From positions 1 through 48,145 of the forward strand of contig NZ_JALHMP010000032.1 in assembly GCF_022843985.1 (NCBI RefSeq): a DNA stretch of 48,145 nucleotides, in the 5' to 3' direction. Origin of the DNA: Phreatobacter sp. Lineage in GTDB: Bacteria > Pseudomonadota > Alphaproteobacteria > Rhizobiales > Phreatobacteraceae. Position numbers and translations under genes: made by a program. Positions 1 to 8,735 of the stretch are shown piece by piece; position 1 is the stretch's first letter; each line of letters starts with the position of its first letter. The notes under the pieces are model-generated. The model ran no database searches and was not told the origin of the DNA. It saw nothing but the letters and a program-made list of their open reading frames with translations.

Positions 1-1
1 C

Positions 2-1135
2 GCCGCCCCACCGGCCGGGCTCCCCGGCCGCTCGCGCGAGGCGCCGGTGGCGGTGCCCTTCCTGTCGGCCCGGCGGCTCACCGGCGAGGGCTCGCAGAAG
101 GAGACCTATCATGTCGAGTTCGACCTCGGCGCCGCCGGCCTCGACTATGTCGCGGGCGACGCCCTTGGTATCTACCCGACCAATGACCTGGGTCTCGTCG
201 ACCAGATCATCGCCATGCTGGGGGCCTCCCACGTCACGCCGGTGCGCGGCCGGACGCTGCGCGCCGTTCTCGCCGACGAGGTGTCGCTGGCACCGGCACC
301 CGACGGCCTGTTCGAGCTGATCTCCTTCCTCACCGGGGGCGACCAGCGCCGGAAGGCCAGGGCCCTCGCCCGCGGCGAGGACCCGGACGGCGATGCGGAG
401 GGGCTGGATGTTCTTGCCGTCCTGACCAAATTCGCGGGGGTCAGGCCCCACCCGGAGGCCTTCGTGGAGGCGCTGGAGCCGTTGCAGCCGCGCCTCTATT
501 CGATCTCCTCCTCGCCCAAGGCCGAACCCGGCCTGGTCTCCCTCACCGTCGACGCGGTGCGCTACGTCATCGGCAAGCGCCGGCGGCTTGGCGTCGCCTC
601 CACCTTTCTCGGCGAACGTGCCGCGCCCGGTGCCGCCGTCAGGGTCTATGTCCAGCGCGCCCATGGCTTCGCCCTGCCGGCGGACCCGGCCGTGCCGGTG
701 GTGATGGTCGGTCCGGGCACCGGCATCGCGCCGTTCCGCGCCTTCCTGCAGGACCGGGCGGCGGACAAGGCGCCAGGACCGAACTGGCTCTTCTACGGCC
801 ACCAGCGGCAGGCCACCGACTTCTTCTATGCCGACGAACTCGCGGCGCTGAAGGCCTCCGGCGTGCTGACGCGCCTGTCGCTCGCCTGGTCGCGTGACGG
901 CAGCGACAAGGTCTATGTGCAGGACCGGATGCGCGAGACCGGCGCGGAACTCTGGCGCTGGCTCGACCAGGGCGGGCATTTCTACATCTGCGGCGATGCC
1001 AAGCGGATGGCCAAGGACGTCGAGGCGGCGCTGGTCGACGTCATCGCAACCCATGGCGGCCGCAGCCCGGAGGCGGCGGTAGCCTATGTCCAGGCGATGA
1101 AGAAGGCGGGACGCTACCAGGCCGACGTCTATTGA
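2..1135 (+). CDS. Sulfite reductase-type flavoprotein, alpha subunit (5' truncated)
   Basis: C-terminal FAD/NAD(P)H reductase half of a CysJ/cytochrome P450 reductase-like diflavin protein. Such proteins pass electrons from NADPH through FAD to a partner such as the sulfite reductase hemoprotein. The reading frame is open to the left edge, so the gene starts outside the window; an internal GTG at 47 is probably not the true start. Visible motifs are RLYSISSSP (FAD binding, near base 490), GPGTGIAPFRAF (NADPH pyrophosphate loop, near base 712), YICGDAKRMA, and a C-terminal AGRYQADVY like the aromatic end of the family. Any flavodoxin domain would lie upstream and is not visible, so a single-flavin version cannot be excluded. 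The next gene, rpmG, is functionally unrelated. Confidence 0.88.
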   Translation, partial: AAPPAGLPGRSREAPVAVPFLSARRLTGEGSQKETYHVEFDLGAAGLDYVAGDALGIYPTNDLGLVDQIIAMLGASHVTPVRGRTLRAVLADEVSLAPAPDGLFELISFLTGGDQRRKARALARGEDPDGDAEGLDVLAVLTKFAGVRPHPEAFVEALEPLQPRLYSISSSPKAEPGLVSLTVDAVRYVIGKRRRLGVASTFLGERAAPGAAVRVYVQRAHGFALPADPAVPVVMVGPGTGIAPFRAFLQDRAADKAPGPNWLFYGHQRQATDFFYADELAALKASGVLTRLSLAWSRDGSDKVYVQDRMRETGAELWRWLDQGGHFYICGDAKRMAKDVEAALVDVIATHGGRSPEAAVAYVQAMKKAGRYQADVY

Positions 1136-1162
1136 AGCGGCGGGCCGAAACCGGGCCTTGCC

Positions 1163-1191
1163 TTGACAAGGCGGCATCGACCTGTCACATC
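1163..1191 (+). promoter_or_regulatory. Putative sigma-70 promoter for rpmG
   Basis: A perfect TTGACA box at 1163-1168 sits about 115 bp before the rpmG start. At 17 bp spacing the -10 position reads CACATC, which is a weak match. The call rests mainly on the -35 box and its location. Confidence 0.35.
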
Positions 1192-1281
1192 CGCCGCAAC
1201 CAGCCGTCGGCGACGCGGCGGGCGTAAGCCCTCTGTCCCCAAGGCACGACCCGATCCAACGACCTTCCGCGAGGACTTGCC

Positions 1282-1449
1282 ATGGCCAAAGCCGCCACCA
1301 TCAAGATCAAGCTGATCTCGACCGCCGACACCGGCTACTTCTACACCGCGAAGAAGAACTCGCGCACCATGACCGACAAGCTGTCGATGAAGAAGTACGA
1401 CCCGGTTGCGCGCAAGCACGTCGAGTTCAAGGAAGCCAAGATCAAGTGA
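1282..1449 (+). CDS. rpmG: 50S ribosomal protein L33
   Basis: A 55-residue protein beginning [14 protein letters not shown] and ending FKEAKIK. This is the usual size and sequence of bacterial L33, a small component of the large ribosomal subunit near the E site. The central block [12 protein letters not shown] and the stretch [15 protein letters not shown] are characteristic. It contains no cysteines, so it is the zinc-independent form rather than the CxxC zinc-ribbon form. The ATG is preceded by a GAGGAC ribosome-binding site, and a strong intrinsic terminator follows about 35 bp after the stop. It is monocistronic: the upstream flavoprotein gene ends about 145 bp earlier. Confidence 0.97.
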   Translation: MAKAATIKIKLISTADTGYFYTAKKNSRTMTDKLSMKKYDPVARKHVEFKEAKIK

Positions 1450-1482
1450 TTGTCACGGTCGGCATGGCCGATCGGTGACTGG

Positions 1483-1508
1483 AACGGCCCCTTCGGGGGC
1501 CGTTTTTC
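1483..1508 (+). terminator. Intrinsic terminator of rpmG
   Basis: A 9-bp perfect stem (1483-1491 with 1496-1504) with a stable TTCG tetraloop, followed directly by a run of T residues. This is a textbook Rho-independent terminator, 33 bp after the rpmG stop codon. Confidence 0.93.
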
Positions 1509-1807
1509 GTTTGGTGACCATCAGGTTGGCAACGAGGTGGCCGGCCGGGCCAACGGCAAAACGGAGAGGCCATCCGCGCCGAACCCGACCGGCCTGCCCC
1601 ACGGTCCCAGGAGATGCGGCGGACCTGAGTGCACGCAGGGTGTCGACCAGGCCGACGCCGATGTCCCACAGAGGAGATCGCAGCCTGATCTGGCAGAACC
1701 CTAGAGTCCGGGCGGGGCAGCGACAATATCGGCGGACAGGATCGGCCGATAAACCGTTCCTTAACCTCAACAAACGCGGTTTACCGGCACGGTAAACGCT
1801 GCCAGCC
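1509..1807. other. Intergenic stretch between rpmG and pleD, no gene seen
   Basis: About 300 bp between the plus-strand rpmG terminator and the 3' end of minus-strand pleD. Open frames here are short and resemble nothing I recognise. The only structure I find is the hairpin next to the pleD stop, listed separately. Confidence 0.5.
1779..1797 (-). terminator. Possible terminator hairpin after pleD
   Basis: An 8-bp perfect inverted repeat (1779-1786 with 1790-1797, three-base loop) lies 10 bp beyond the pleD stop. On the minus strand it is followed by CGCGTTTGTT, a weak T-rich tract. It is plausible as a terminator, but the stem is short. Confidence 0.45.
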
Positions 1808-3181
1808 TCAGGCGGCGTCGAGGACGACGCGGTTGCGGCCGTCGCGCTTGGCGCGATAGAGCGCCTGGTCGGCGCGCTTGAGGATGACGTCGGGATCGGC
1901 GTCACTGCCCTGGCGCTGGGCCATGCCGATGGAGACGGTCACGTCGATGGCGCGGGCGCCCTTGTGCACCGGGAAGGGATCGCCGGCCACACGGCTGCGG
2001 ATCCGTTCGGCGACGATGGAGGCGACGCCGGCATCCGTGTCCGGCATGATGACAACGAATTCCTCGCCGCCGAGGCGGCAGACCAGGTCGATGCCGCGCA
2101 CGCTCTTGCGCAACCGCTGGGCGAATTCGCGCAGCACCTCGTCGCCCGCGTCATGGCCGTATGTGTCGTTGACCGCCTTGAAATAGTCGATGTCGAGCAC
2201 GAGGACCGACAGCGGCTTGCCGCGGATCGAGGCCTGTTCGACGAGGGTGCCGAGATGGCTTTCCATGTAGCGCCGGTTGTGCAGCCCGGTGAGCCCGTCG
2301 GTGATGGCCATTTCCATCGACTGCTGGACATTGTCCCTGAGGCGCGCGGTGTAGCGCTTCTTGCGCACCTGGGTGCGCACGCGGGCCGCCATCTCATTCC
2401 GGTCGATGGGGCGCATGAGATAGTCATTGGCGCCGATATCGAGGCTGCGCAACAGCCGCGCATCGTCCTCGGGCTCGGCGACGACGAGGATCGGCAGGCC
2501 ACGCGTCCGGTCGAGCGTACGGAGCTGGGAGCAGAGCCGCAGTGGGTCGAATTCGGTCAGGCCGAGGGAGACCATGACGAGGTCGTAGTCGTTCTCGGCG
2601 GCCTTGAAAAGAGCCTCCTGGGGCCGCGTCTCGACCTCGACCTGATGCTGGTTACGCAAGGCCTGGACGATCCGCTCATGGGACGAGGCGCGGTCATCGA
2701 CCACGAGGATGCGGCCGTTCAGTCCGGTTTCGGCGGCGGCCTCCGACAGGGCGTCGCGCATGCCGATCTCGCGCGAGGTGACGGCGCGCATGCGCAGCTC
2801 GTCCTGCATCATCTTGAGCCGGACGAGGGAGCGCACCCGTGTCACCAGGGCGAAATCGTTGACAGGCTTGGTGAGGAAATCGTCGGCGCCCGCCTCAAGG
2901 CCCTGGACCCGGTCGGCTGGCTGGTCCAGCGCCGTGACCATGATAACGGGAATGTGGTGGGTCGCCGGATTGGCCTTGAGCCGACGGCAGGCCTCGAAAC
3001 CGTCCATGCCCGGCATCATCACGTCGAGCAGGACGATGTCGCACTGGGCGCGCTCGCAGATGGACAGCGCCTCCATGCCCGAACTCGCAGTGACCACGTC
3101 AAAATACTCCGCCGACAGCCGCGCTTCCAGCAGCTTCACATTGGCGAGGATGTCATCGACGACGAGGACGCGGGCGGTCAT
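1808..3181 (-). CDS. pleD: PleD-type response regulator / diguanylate cyclase
   Basis: 457-residue protein that makes cyclic di-GMP from two GTP and, in Caulobacter, drives the motile-to-stalked transition. Domain order is REC1 (about 1-120, phospho-acceptor Asp in VLLDVMMPGMDG), REC2 (about 155-270) and GGDEF (about 290-457). The active site reads GGEEF, and the RxxD inhibitory site (RGID) lies five residues before it, so product inhibition is expected. In REC2 the phospho-acceptor position reads MVSLG with no Asp. It is therefore a degenerate dimerisation domain, as in Caulobacter PleD. divK lies 16 bp upstream on the same strand, the classical divK-pleD operon. The start matches the family length. 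Confidence 0.96.
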   Translation of the reverse strand: MTARVLVVDDILANVKLLEARLSAEYFDVVTASSGMEALSICERAQCDIVLLDVMMPGMDGFEACRRLKANPATHHIPVIMVTALDQPADRVQGLEAGADDFLTKPVNDFALVTRVRSLVRLKMMQDELRMRAVTSREIGMRDALSEAAAETGLNGRILVVDDRASSHERIVQALRNQHQVEVETRPQEALFKAAENDYDLVMVSLGLTEFDPLRLCSQLRTLDRTRGLPILVVAEPEDDARLLRSLDIGANDYLMRPIDRNEMAARVRTQVRKKRYTARLRDNVQQSMEMAITDGLTGLHNRRYMESHLGTLVEQASIRGKPLSVLVLDIDYFKAVNDTYGHDAGDEVLREFAQRLRKSVRGIDLVCRLGGEEFVVIMPDTDAGVASIVAERIRSRVAGDPFPVHKGARAIDVTVSIGMAQRQGSDADPDVILKRADQALYRAKRDGRNRVVLDAA

Positions 3182-3197
3182 GGCTGGTCGTGTCTCC

Positions 3198-3569
3198 TCA
3201 GGCCGTGCCGAGAAAATGCCGGACGGTCTCGATGAATTTGGTGACGGAGATGGGCTTGGACAGATAGGCCTCGCAGCCGCCCGCCCTGATTCGTTCCTCG
3301 TCGCCCTTCATCGCGAATGCAGTGACGGCGATGACCGGAATATGCCGGATCGTCTCGTCCTCCTTGATCCAGCGCGTCACGTCGAGGCCCGAGACCTCGG
3401 GCAGCTGGATATCCATGAGGATCAGGTCGGGCCGGTGCTCGCGGGCCAGGGACAGGGCTTCGGTGCCATTGCGCGTCTGGATCGTCCGATAGCCGTTGGC
3501 TTCCAACAGATCGTGGAAGAGCTTCATGTTGAGCTCGTTGTCTTCCACGATCATGACGGTTTTCGACAT
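3198..3569 (-). CDS. divK: Single-domain response regulator DivK
   Basis: 123-residue stand-alone receiver domain. In alphaproteobacteria DivK shuttles phosphate between the polar kinases PleC and DivJ and feeds into the CckA-CtrA cell-cycle pathway. The N-terminus [20 protein letters not shown] is nearly diagnostic. The acidic pocket (E9, D10), phospho-acceptor D53 (LILMDIQLP), switch threonine and conserved lysine (SKPI) are all present, and there is no output domain. I chose the ATG at 3569 rather than one four codons upstream because known DivK proteins begin at this position. pleD follows 16 bp downstream in the same transcript. Confidence 0.96.
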   Translation of the reverse strand: MSKTVMIVEDNELNMKLFHDLLEANGYRTIQTRNGTEALSLAREHRPDLILMDIQLPEVSGLDVTRWIKEDETIRHIPVIAVTAFAMKGDEERIRAGGCEAYLSKPISVTKFIETVRHFLGTA

Positions 3570-3662
3570 CACCACTCGCATGTTCCGGATGGCCGGGGAT
3601 GGTTGCCGGACCTTGACGGATGGCCCTCAAGCTAGCCCCAAATCCTTTCAAAAGGACAAACC

Positions 3663-3965
3663 ATGACGTTGCGTCCGCAAGATCGAACCAGGGCTGCAGC
3701 CGAAGCCATGGCGGCCGAGGCCCTCGCCTTTCTCGCCGGTGACGAGGACCGGCTGCAGCGCTTCGCCTCGCTGGCCGGGATCGATCTCGGCCAGATCCGC
3801 GACATCGCCGGACAGCCGGAATTCCTCACCGCGATCATGGACCATCTGATGGGCGACGAGCCGCTGCTTCTGGCCTTCGCCGCCCATGCGGGAGTCAAGC
3901 CGGAGGCGGTGGTGCGCGCCGCCCATGTGCTCGGTGCGGGTCCGTGGGAGCGGGATTTCGCCTGA
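3663..3965 (+). CDS. DUF3572 family protein
   Basis: 100-residue acidic, mostly helical protein of unknown function, matching the DUF3572 family that in Rhizobiales sits beside divK/pleD. No catalytic motif, signal peptide or membrane segment is visible. Characteristic stretches are [33 protein letters not shown] and the C-terminal [13 protein letters not shown] clear AAGGA ribosome-binding site lies 7 bp before the ATG. It is divergent from divK, with about 90 bp between the starts, so the two may share a regulatory region. dinB starts 49 bp after its stop. Confidence 0.85.
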   Translation: MTLRPQDRTRAAAEAMAAEALAFLAGDEDRLQRFASLAGIDLGQIRDIAGQPEFLTAIMDHLMGDEPLLLAFAAHAGVKPEAVVRAAHVLGAGPWERDFA

Positions 3966-4014
3966 TGCCAAAAGCCCCCTTGCTGAGGCCCGCCATCGCG
4001 TCCACGGTCCGCTC

Positions 4015-5277
4015 ATGGCCGCCTTCGCCTTCTGCCGCGACTGTCTGACGGAAGCCGCCCCGGGCGCCCAGCGCTGCCAGGCCTGCGGATCGCCGCGCAT
4101 CGCCCGGCATGCCGAGCTTGTCGGCCTCTCCATCGCCCATGTCGATTGCGACGCCTTCTATGCGGCGATCGAGAAGCGCGACGACCCCAGCCTGGTCGAC
4201 CGGGCGGTGATCATCGGCGGCGGCCGGCGCGGCGTCGTCTCGACCTGCTGCTACGTGGCGCGCATCCATGGCGTCCGGTCCGCCATGCCGATGTTCAAGG
4301 CGCTGCAGCTCTGCCCCGAGGCCGTGGTGATCAAGCCGAACATGGAAAAGTATGTCGGCGTCGGTCGTCAGGTGCACCAGGCGATGCTGGCGCTTACCCC
4401 GCTGGTCGAGCCGCTGTCCATCGACGAGGCCTTTCTCGACCTGACCGGCACCGAGCGGCTGCACGGCGCCGCACCCGCCATGGTGCTGGCCCGTTTCGCC
4501 AGGACTGTCGAGCGGGAGATCGGCATCACCGTCTCGGTCGGGCTGTCCTACAACAAGTTCCTTGCCAAGATCGCCTCGGACATGGACAAGCCGCGCGGTT
4601 TCGCCGCCATCGGTCGCGCCGAGGCGCTGGAATTCCTCGGATCGAAGCCGGTTTCGCTGATCTGGGGGGTCGGCCGCGCCACCCAGGAGGCGCTGGAGCG
4701 GGAGGGGTTCAGGCTGATCGCCGATCTGAGGCGGCTCGATGAGGGCGACCTCATGCGCCGCTTCGGCGCCATGGGCCTGAGGCTGTCGCGGCTGAGCCGG
4801 GGCATCGACGAGCGGCGCGTCTCGCCGGACAAGGAGACGAAATCGATCTCGGCCGAGACGACGTTCGACACGGACATCCGCGACGCGCGCACCCTCGAGA
4901 AGAAGCTTTTCCTGCTGTGCGAGAAGGTCTCGGCGCGGGCGAAGGCGCAAGGATTCGCCGGCACCACGGTGACGCTGAAGCTGAAGACGGCCGACTTCAA
5001 GATCCGCACGCGCTCGCGCGCCCTGCCCTCGCCGACGCTGCTCGCCACACGCCTGTTCGAGACCGGCCGGGACATGCTGATGAAGGAGGCCGACGGCACC
5101 GCCTACCGGCTCATCGGCATCGGTCTGTCCGAGCTCACCGACCCGGGACGCGCCGATCCCGCCGACCTCGTCGACCCCTCCATCGCCCGCAGCGTCAAGG
5201 TGGAGGGTGCCGTCGACGCCCTGCGGACCCGCTTCGGCAAGGCAGCCGTGGTCAAGGGCATCACCCTCGACGACTGA
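4015..5277 (+). CDS. dinB: DNA polymerase IV (Y-family, error-prone)
   Basis: 420-residue translesion polymerase that extends past damaged bases. Palm motifs are [12 protein letters not shown] (first metal-binding Asp) and [14 protein letters not shown] (catalytic DE); the thumb carries [10 protein letters not shown]. The C-terminal little finger ends near [13 protein letters not shown]. Before the polymerase core is a 40-residue extension with CRDC and CQAC, a four-cysteine arrangement like a zinc ribbon. It is absent from E. coli DinB but occurs in rhizobial homologues. The ATG at 4015 was chosen because upstream in-frame sequence overlaps the preceding gene. I found no GTTC-N7-GTTC LexA box directly upstream, and no terminal QL-type clamp motif is obvious. 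Confidence 0.94.
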   Translation: MAAFAFCRDCLTEAAPGAQRCQACGSPRIARHAELVGLSIAHVDCDAFYAAIEKRDDPSLVDRAVIIGGGRRGVVSTCCYVARIHGVRSAMPMFKALQLCPEAVVIKPNMEKYVGVGRQVHQAMLALTPLVEPLSIDEAFLDLTGTERLHGAAPAMVLARFARTVEREIGITVSVGLSYNKFLAKIASDMDKPRGFAAIGRAEALEFLGSKPVSLIWGVGRATQEALEREGFRLIADLRRLDEGDLMRRFGAMGLRLSRLSRGIDERRVSPDKETKSISAETTFDTDIRDARTLEKKLFLLCEKVSARAKAQGFAGTTVTLKLKTADFKIRTRSRALPSPTLLATRLFETGRDMLMKEADGTAYRLIGIGLSELTDPGRADPADLVDPSIARSVKVEGAVDALRTRFGKAAVVKGITLDD

Positions 5278-5283
5278 CGCGGT

Positions 5284-6129
5284 TCAGGGCCGCGTGCAGG
5301 CCGTCTCCGGCTGCCATGCGAGGCTCGCCAGCTCACCGCGCAGGGAAAAATCGCCGTAATGGATGACGAGCTGGCGCGACACGCCGTTCTCGTAGAGCTC
5401 GAAGGCGATGGAATAGACCGGGGTGGCGCTGTCGCGGCCTTCCTCGAAATAGCTGATCGTCACCGGCCAGCGGGCAAGGGCCGCGAGTTTGGGATCGCGG
5501 GCGGCGACCTCGACCTCGCCGGCGCCCGGCGCGATCCGCCGGCCGATAATCGCCGTCGCATTGTAGAGTTTCTCGCCGGTCTCGGCGCCGTCATAGACCT
5601 TCGCCTCAAGAATGGTGTGGCCCTCGCGTGCCGCCGCGACCAGACGGATGAGATGTTCGGTGGGGAAGATCGCAGCGCGGTCGATCTGCTTGTTCAGGGG
5701 GCGCGGCCGCCGGACGACGACGCTCACCGCGTCCGGCCCGCGCGTCGCGGTGCCGTCCGTCTCGACCTTGGCGGCGCCGTTCTGGCTCGACTGGGAGGTG
5801 AAGCGGAAGCCGCTGCCGTCACCTTCCTCAAAATGGGCGGTGCGGACATCCATGACGACCCGGTCTCCGTTCATGGTCAGTTCGACCACCTGGCGGAAGG
5901 AGGTCGTGAAGCCCTCGCACCGGTTGCCGCCGGTCTCGAACAGGATGCGGCCGCGGGCCTGGTCGAGGCCGCGGGCCGGCCGCCGCGGGTCGAGGCTGAG
6001 ATCATAGATGGCCCGGTGCGGCGACAGGGTCGCGGGACCGGTCGCCTGGGCCTGAGCAGCGGCCGCGCCAGTTCCGACGAGGAGCAGACCGGCGACGGTT
6101 ATGGCGAACGCGGTGCGGATGACGGTCAT
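5284..6129 (-). CDS. eipB: EipB-type cell envelope integrity protein (DUF1849)
   Basis: 281-residue periplasmic protein. An N-terminal signal peptide (hydrophobic 7-24, cleavage around AQAQA) precedes one DUF1849 domain. The Brucella abortus family member EipB folds as a spiral beta-sheet with a single disulfide and is needed for envelope stress resistance. Here only two cysteines occur in the mature part, C71 and C278, almost exactly where the EipB disulfide lies. The start MTVIRTAF gives a compact signal peptide; an ATG five codons upstream is an alternative. It is convergent with dinB (6 bp between stops) and divergent from ridA. I am confident of the family; the envelope role is by homology. 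Confidence 0.9.
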   Translation of the reverse strand: MTVIRTAFAITVAGLLLVGTGAAAAQAQATGPATLSPHRAIYDLSLDPRRPARGLDQARGRILFETGGNRCEGFTTSFRQVVELTMNGDRVVMDVRTAHFEEGDGSGFRFTSQSSQNGAAKVETDGTATRGPDAVSVVVRRPRPLNKQIDRAAIFPTEHLIRLVAAAREGHTILEAKVYDGAETGEKLYNATAIIGRRIAPGAGEVEVAARDPKLAALARWPVTISYFEEGRDSATPVYSIAFELYENGVSRQLVIHYGDFSLRGELASLAWQPETACTRP

Positions 6130-6309
6130 CGGGCGGGACTCCATGCGGCGACCTGCGGGACAAGACCCGAGCGCCAGCCTTCGGCATTGCACCATAGAGA
6201 GGCCGCGAGAGGGCGACAACGCGGCATGGTGGTGTCGCGTTGCCGTCCCTTGCCCCGACCGGCTCATTGGGGCAGGTTCCGCCGCACTCACCCCAGACCG
6301 AGGTTCATG

Positions 6310-6768
6310 ATGTCCGCCATTGCTGCCCGTCTCGCCGAACTCGGAATCGTCCTGCCGAACCCCGTCGCGCCGATCGCCAATTACGTCCCCTTCGTGCGGT
6401 CGGGCACCATGCTGGTGGTCTCCGGCCAGATTTCGCTCGGCCCCGCCGGGCTGATGGCCGGCAAGCTTGGCGGCGGTGTATCCATCGAGGACGGCCAGAA
6501 GGCGGCGCGGCAATGCGCCCTGAACGTCATCGCCCAGATCCAGTCCGCGGTCGGCAATCTCGACAACGTCATCCGCATCGTCCGCCTCGGTGGCTTCATC
6601 AACTGCACGCCGGACTTCGTCGATGCGCCTAAGGTCATGAACGGAGCGTCGGACCTGATGGTCGAGGTGTTCGGGGACAAGGGGCGCCACGCCCGTTCGA
6701 CGATCGGCGTCGCGGCCCTGCCCGCCAATGCCGCCGTCGAGGTCGAAGCGCTGGTCGAGATCGCGTGA
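6310..6768 (+). CDS. RidA/YjgF family protein
   Basis: 152-residue Rid-superfamily protein. RidA members hydrolyse reactive enamine/imine intermediates of amino-acid metabolism. The family C-terminal block ARSTIGVAALPANAAVEVEA is present and includes the arginine that in RidA binds the substrate carboxylate. The protein is longer than classical RidA (about 128 residues), with an N-terminal stretch containing ANYVPFVRSGTMLVVSGQI. Two adjacent ATGs exist; 6310 has the better spacing from the GAGG ribosome-binding site at 6300-6303. Its stop overlaps the next gene's ATG by one base, so the glycerophosphodiesterase is translationally coupled. Confidence 0.92.
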   Translation: MSAIAARLAELGIVLPNPVAPIANYVPFVRSGTMLVVSGQISLGPAGLMAGKLGGGVSIEDGQKAARQCALNVIAQIQSAVGNLDNVIRIVRLGGFINCTPDFVDAPKVMNGASDLMVEVFGDKGRHARSTIGVAALPANAAVEVEALVEIA

Positions 6769-7523
6769 TGGGTGGCCGCAGCGATATCGGCTGGCTCACC
6801 GCCCGGCCCATCGCCCATCGCGGCCTGCACGGGCTGACGCCGGGAGTCATCGAGAACTGCCCGCGCGCCTTCACGGCGGCGATCGCCGGCGATTATGCCA
6901 TCGAATGCGACGTGCAGCCGACCGCGGACGGCGACGCCATCGTCTTCCATGATGCGACGCTCGATCGCCTGACGCAGGCGACCGGCCGTGTCGATGCGCA
7001 TGACGCGGCGGCGCTGAAGCGACTCGCCTTCAAGGCGACGGACGACCGGATGATCACCCTCGCCGAGCTCTTCGCGCTGGTCGATGGCCGGGTGCCGCTG
7101 GTGGTGGAGATCAAATCGGACTTCGACGGCAAGCTCGCCCTCACCCGCCGGGTCGCCGGGCTTGCGACCGCCTATTCCGGTCCGGTGGCGCTGATGTCCT
7201 TCGATCCCGCGCCGATCGCCTGGCTGAAGGACAACGCGCCTGATCTCGTCCGCGGGATCGTCGCGGAATCGCACTATGCCGGCGCCTATTGGGCCGGCCT
7301 GTCCCCGGCCATGCGTGCCGAACTGGCGGCTTTCGCGCATATGGAGCGCACCGATCCCGATTTCCTGTCGTGGCGGGTCGCCGACCTGCCGAGCGTCGCC
7401 ACCGAGCGCTATCGCGGCTCGCTGAAGCGGCCCGTCATCTGCTGGACGGTGCGGACGGATGACGAGCGTTTGATCGCCGCCCGCCATGCGGATCAGGTGA
7501 CCTTCGAGGGCTATCTCGCCTAA
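6768..7523 (+). CDS. Glycerophosphodiester phosphodiesterase
   Basis: 251-residue GDPD-family TIM-barrel enzyme that splits glycerophosphodiesters (deacylated phospholipids) into glycerol-3-phosphate and an alcohol. Catalytic motifs are visible: HRG at 17-19, E29-N30, ExD at 46-48 (ECD) and H61 (VFHDATLDRLT), with EIKSD later. No signal peptide is present, so it should be cytosolic, like UgpQ rather than periplasmic GlpQ. It starts within the ridA stop codon (TGATG) and is followed 10 bp later by the FemAB/GNAT-like gene, making a three-gene operon. The exact substrate range cannot be read from sequence. Confidence 0.94.
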   Translation: MGGRSDIGWLTARPIAHRGLHGLTPGVIENCPRAFTAAIAGDYAIECDVQPTADGDAIVFHDATLDRLTQATGRVDAHDAAALKRLAFKATDDRMITLAELFALVDGRVPLVVEIKSDFDGKLALTRRVAGLATAYSGPVALMSFDPAPIAWLKDNAPDLVRGIVAESHYAGAYWAGLSPAMRAELAAFAHMERTDPDFLSWRVADLPSVATERYRGSLKRPVICWTVRTDDERLIAARHADQVTFEGYLA

Positions 7524-7533
7524 GCTCCCGGCC

Positions 7534-8715
7534 ATGAGTTCCGCACCCTTCACGCTCCGCGTCGCGTCCAGCGTCGCGGATATCCCTGCCGATGTGTGGA
7601 ACGCCTGCGCGGCCGGGACATCGGGGAGCGTCGATCCGTTCCTCGACCATGCCTTCTTCCTCAGCCTGGAGGAGTCGCGCTCGGCCGTGCGGGAGACCGG
7701 CTGGCTGGGCCATCACCTGATCCTCGAGCGGGGCGAGGCGGTGGCGGCAATCATGCCCTGCTACCTCAAGAGCCATTCGCGCGGCGAATATGTCTTCGAC
7801 GGCGGCTGGGCCGAGGCCTATGAGCGCGCCGGCGGGCGCTACTATCCCAAGCTGCAGGCGAGCGTCCCCTTCACGCCGGCGACCGGACGCCGTCTCCTGG
7901 TGCGCGCGGGACCCGAGGCCGATCTCGCCCGGACGGCCCTGGTCCAGGGCGCGGCCCAGGTCGCGGTGCAAGCCGGGGTCTCTTCGCTCCATGTGACCTT
8001 CTGCCGGCAGGATGAATGGGAGCTGATGGCGGCGGCGGGCTATCTGCAGCGCAACGACACGCAGTTCCATTTCGAGAACGAGGGCTATGCGGTCTTCGAC
8101 GATTTTCTCGCCGCCCTGTCCTCGCGCAAGCGCAAGGTGATCCGGCGCGAGAGACGCGAGGCGCTCGAGGGCCGGGGCATCACCATCCGCTGGCTGACCG
8201 GCGCCGACCTCACCGAAGAGGTCTGGGACCGGTTCTATGCGTTCTACATCGATACCGGCTCACGCAAATGGGGTCGTCCCTACCTGACCCGGGCTTTCTA
8301 CTCCCTGATCGGCGCGCGGATGGCTGACCGGATCCTGCTGGTCATGGCGGAACGGGAGGGGCGTTACGTTGCCGGCGCCATCAATTTCATCGGCGAAGAG
8401 GTGCTCTATGGACGCCACTGGGGGGCGGTGGAGGAGCATCCGTTCCTGCATTTCGAGGTCTGCTATTATCAGGCCATCGACTACGCGATCCGCCACGGGC
8501 TGAAACGCGTCGAGGCCGGCGCACAGGGCGAGCACAAGCTGGCGCGCGGCTACAAGCCGGTGACCACCCACTCAGCCCATTTCATCGCCGATCGCGGCTT
8601 GCGCCGGGCGGTGGACGACTATCTCGCCCGCGAGCGCAGCTATATCGCCGAGGCCATCCAGGACCTTGGCGCGATGACACCGTTCCGACGTGCGTCCCTT
8701 GACGAGCAGGACTGA
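7534..8715 (+). CDS. FemAB-like GNAT family N-acetyltransferase (DUF482/COG3146)
   Basis: 393-residue cytosolic protein of the FemAB-like DUF482 family, a tandem GNAT-fold group distantly related to peptidoglycan amino-acyl transferases. Recognisable blocks are DPFLDHAFFLSLEES near residue 30, YVFDGGWAEAYERAGG near 90, KVIRRERREAL near 205, FYIDTGSRKWGRPYLTRAFY near 235, and GAQGEHKLARGY near 330, which is the most conserved family signature. The acceptor substrate is unknown for most members. It is the last gene of the ridA-GDPD operon. The next gene is convergent and ends 20 bp downstream. Confidence 0.9.
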   Translation: MSSAPFTLRVASSVADIPADVWNACAAGTSGSVDPFLDHAFFLSLEESRSAVRETGWLGHHLILERGEAVAAIMPCYLKSHSRGEYVFDGGWAEAYERAGGRYYPKLQASVPFTPATGRRLLVRAGPEADLARTALVQGAAQVAVQAGVSSLHVTFCRQDEWELMAAAGYLQRNDTQFHFENEGYAVFDDFLAALSSRKRKVIRRERREALEGRGITIRWLTGADLTEEVWDRFYAFYIDTGSRKWGRPYLTRAFYSLIGARMADRILLVMAEREGRYVAGAINFIGEEVLYGRHWGAVEEHPFLHFEVCYYQAIDYAIRHGLKRVEAGAQGEHKLARGYKPVTTHSAHFIADRGLRRAVDDYLARERSYIAEAIQDLGAMTPFRRASLDEQD

Positions 8716-8735
8716 CACGGAACGTCGCGGCACGT

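Noticed and set aside
6130-6690. Upstream extension of the EipB reading frame by 187 codons
   Set aside because: The extension is antisense to ridA and would bury the signal peptide. The ATG at 6129 gives a normal EipB precursor.
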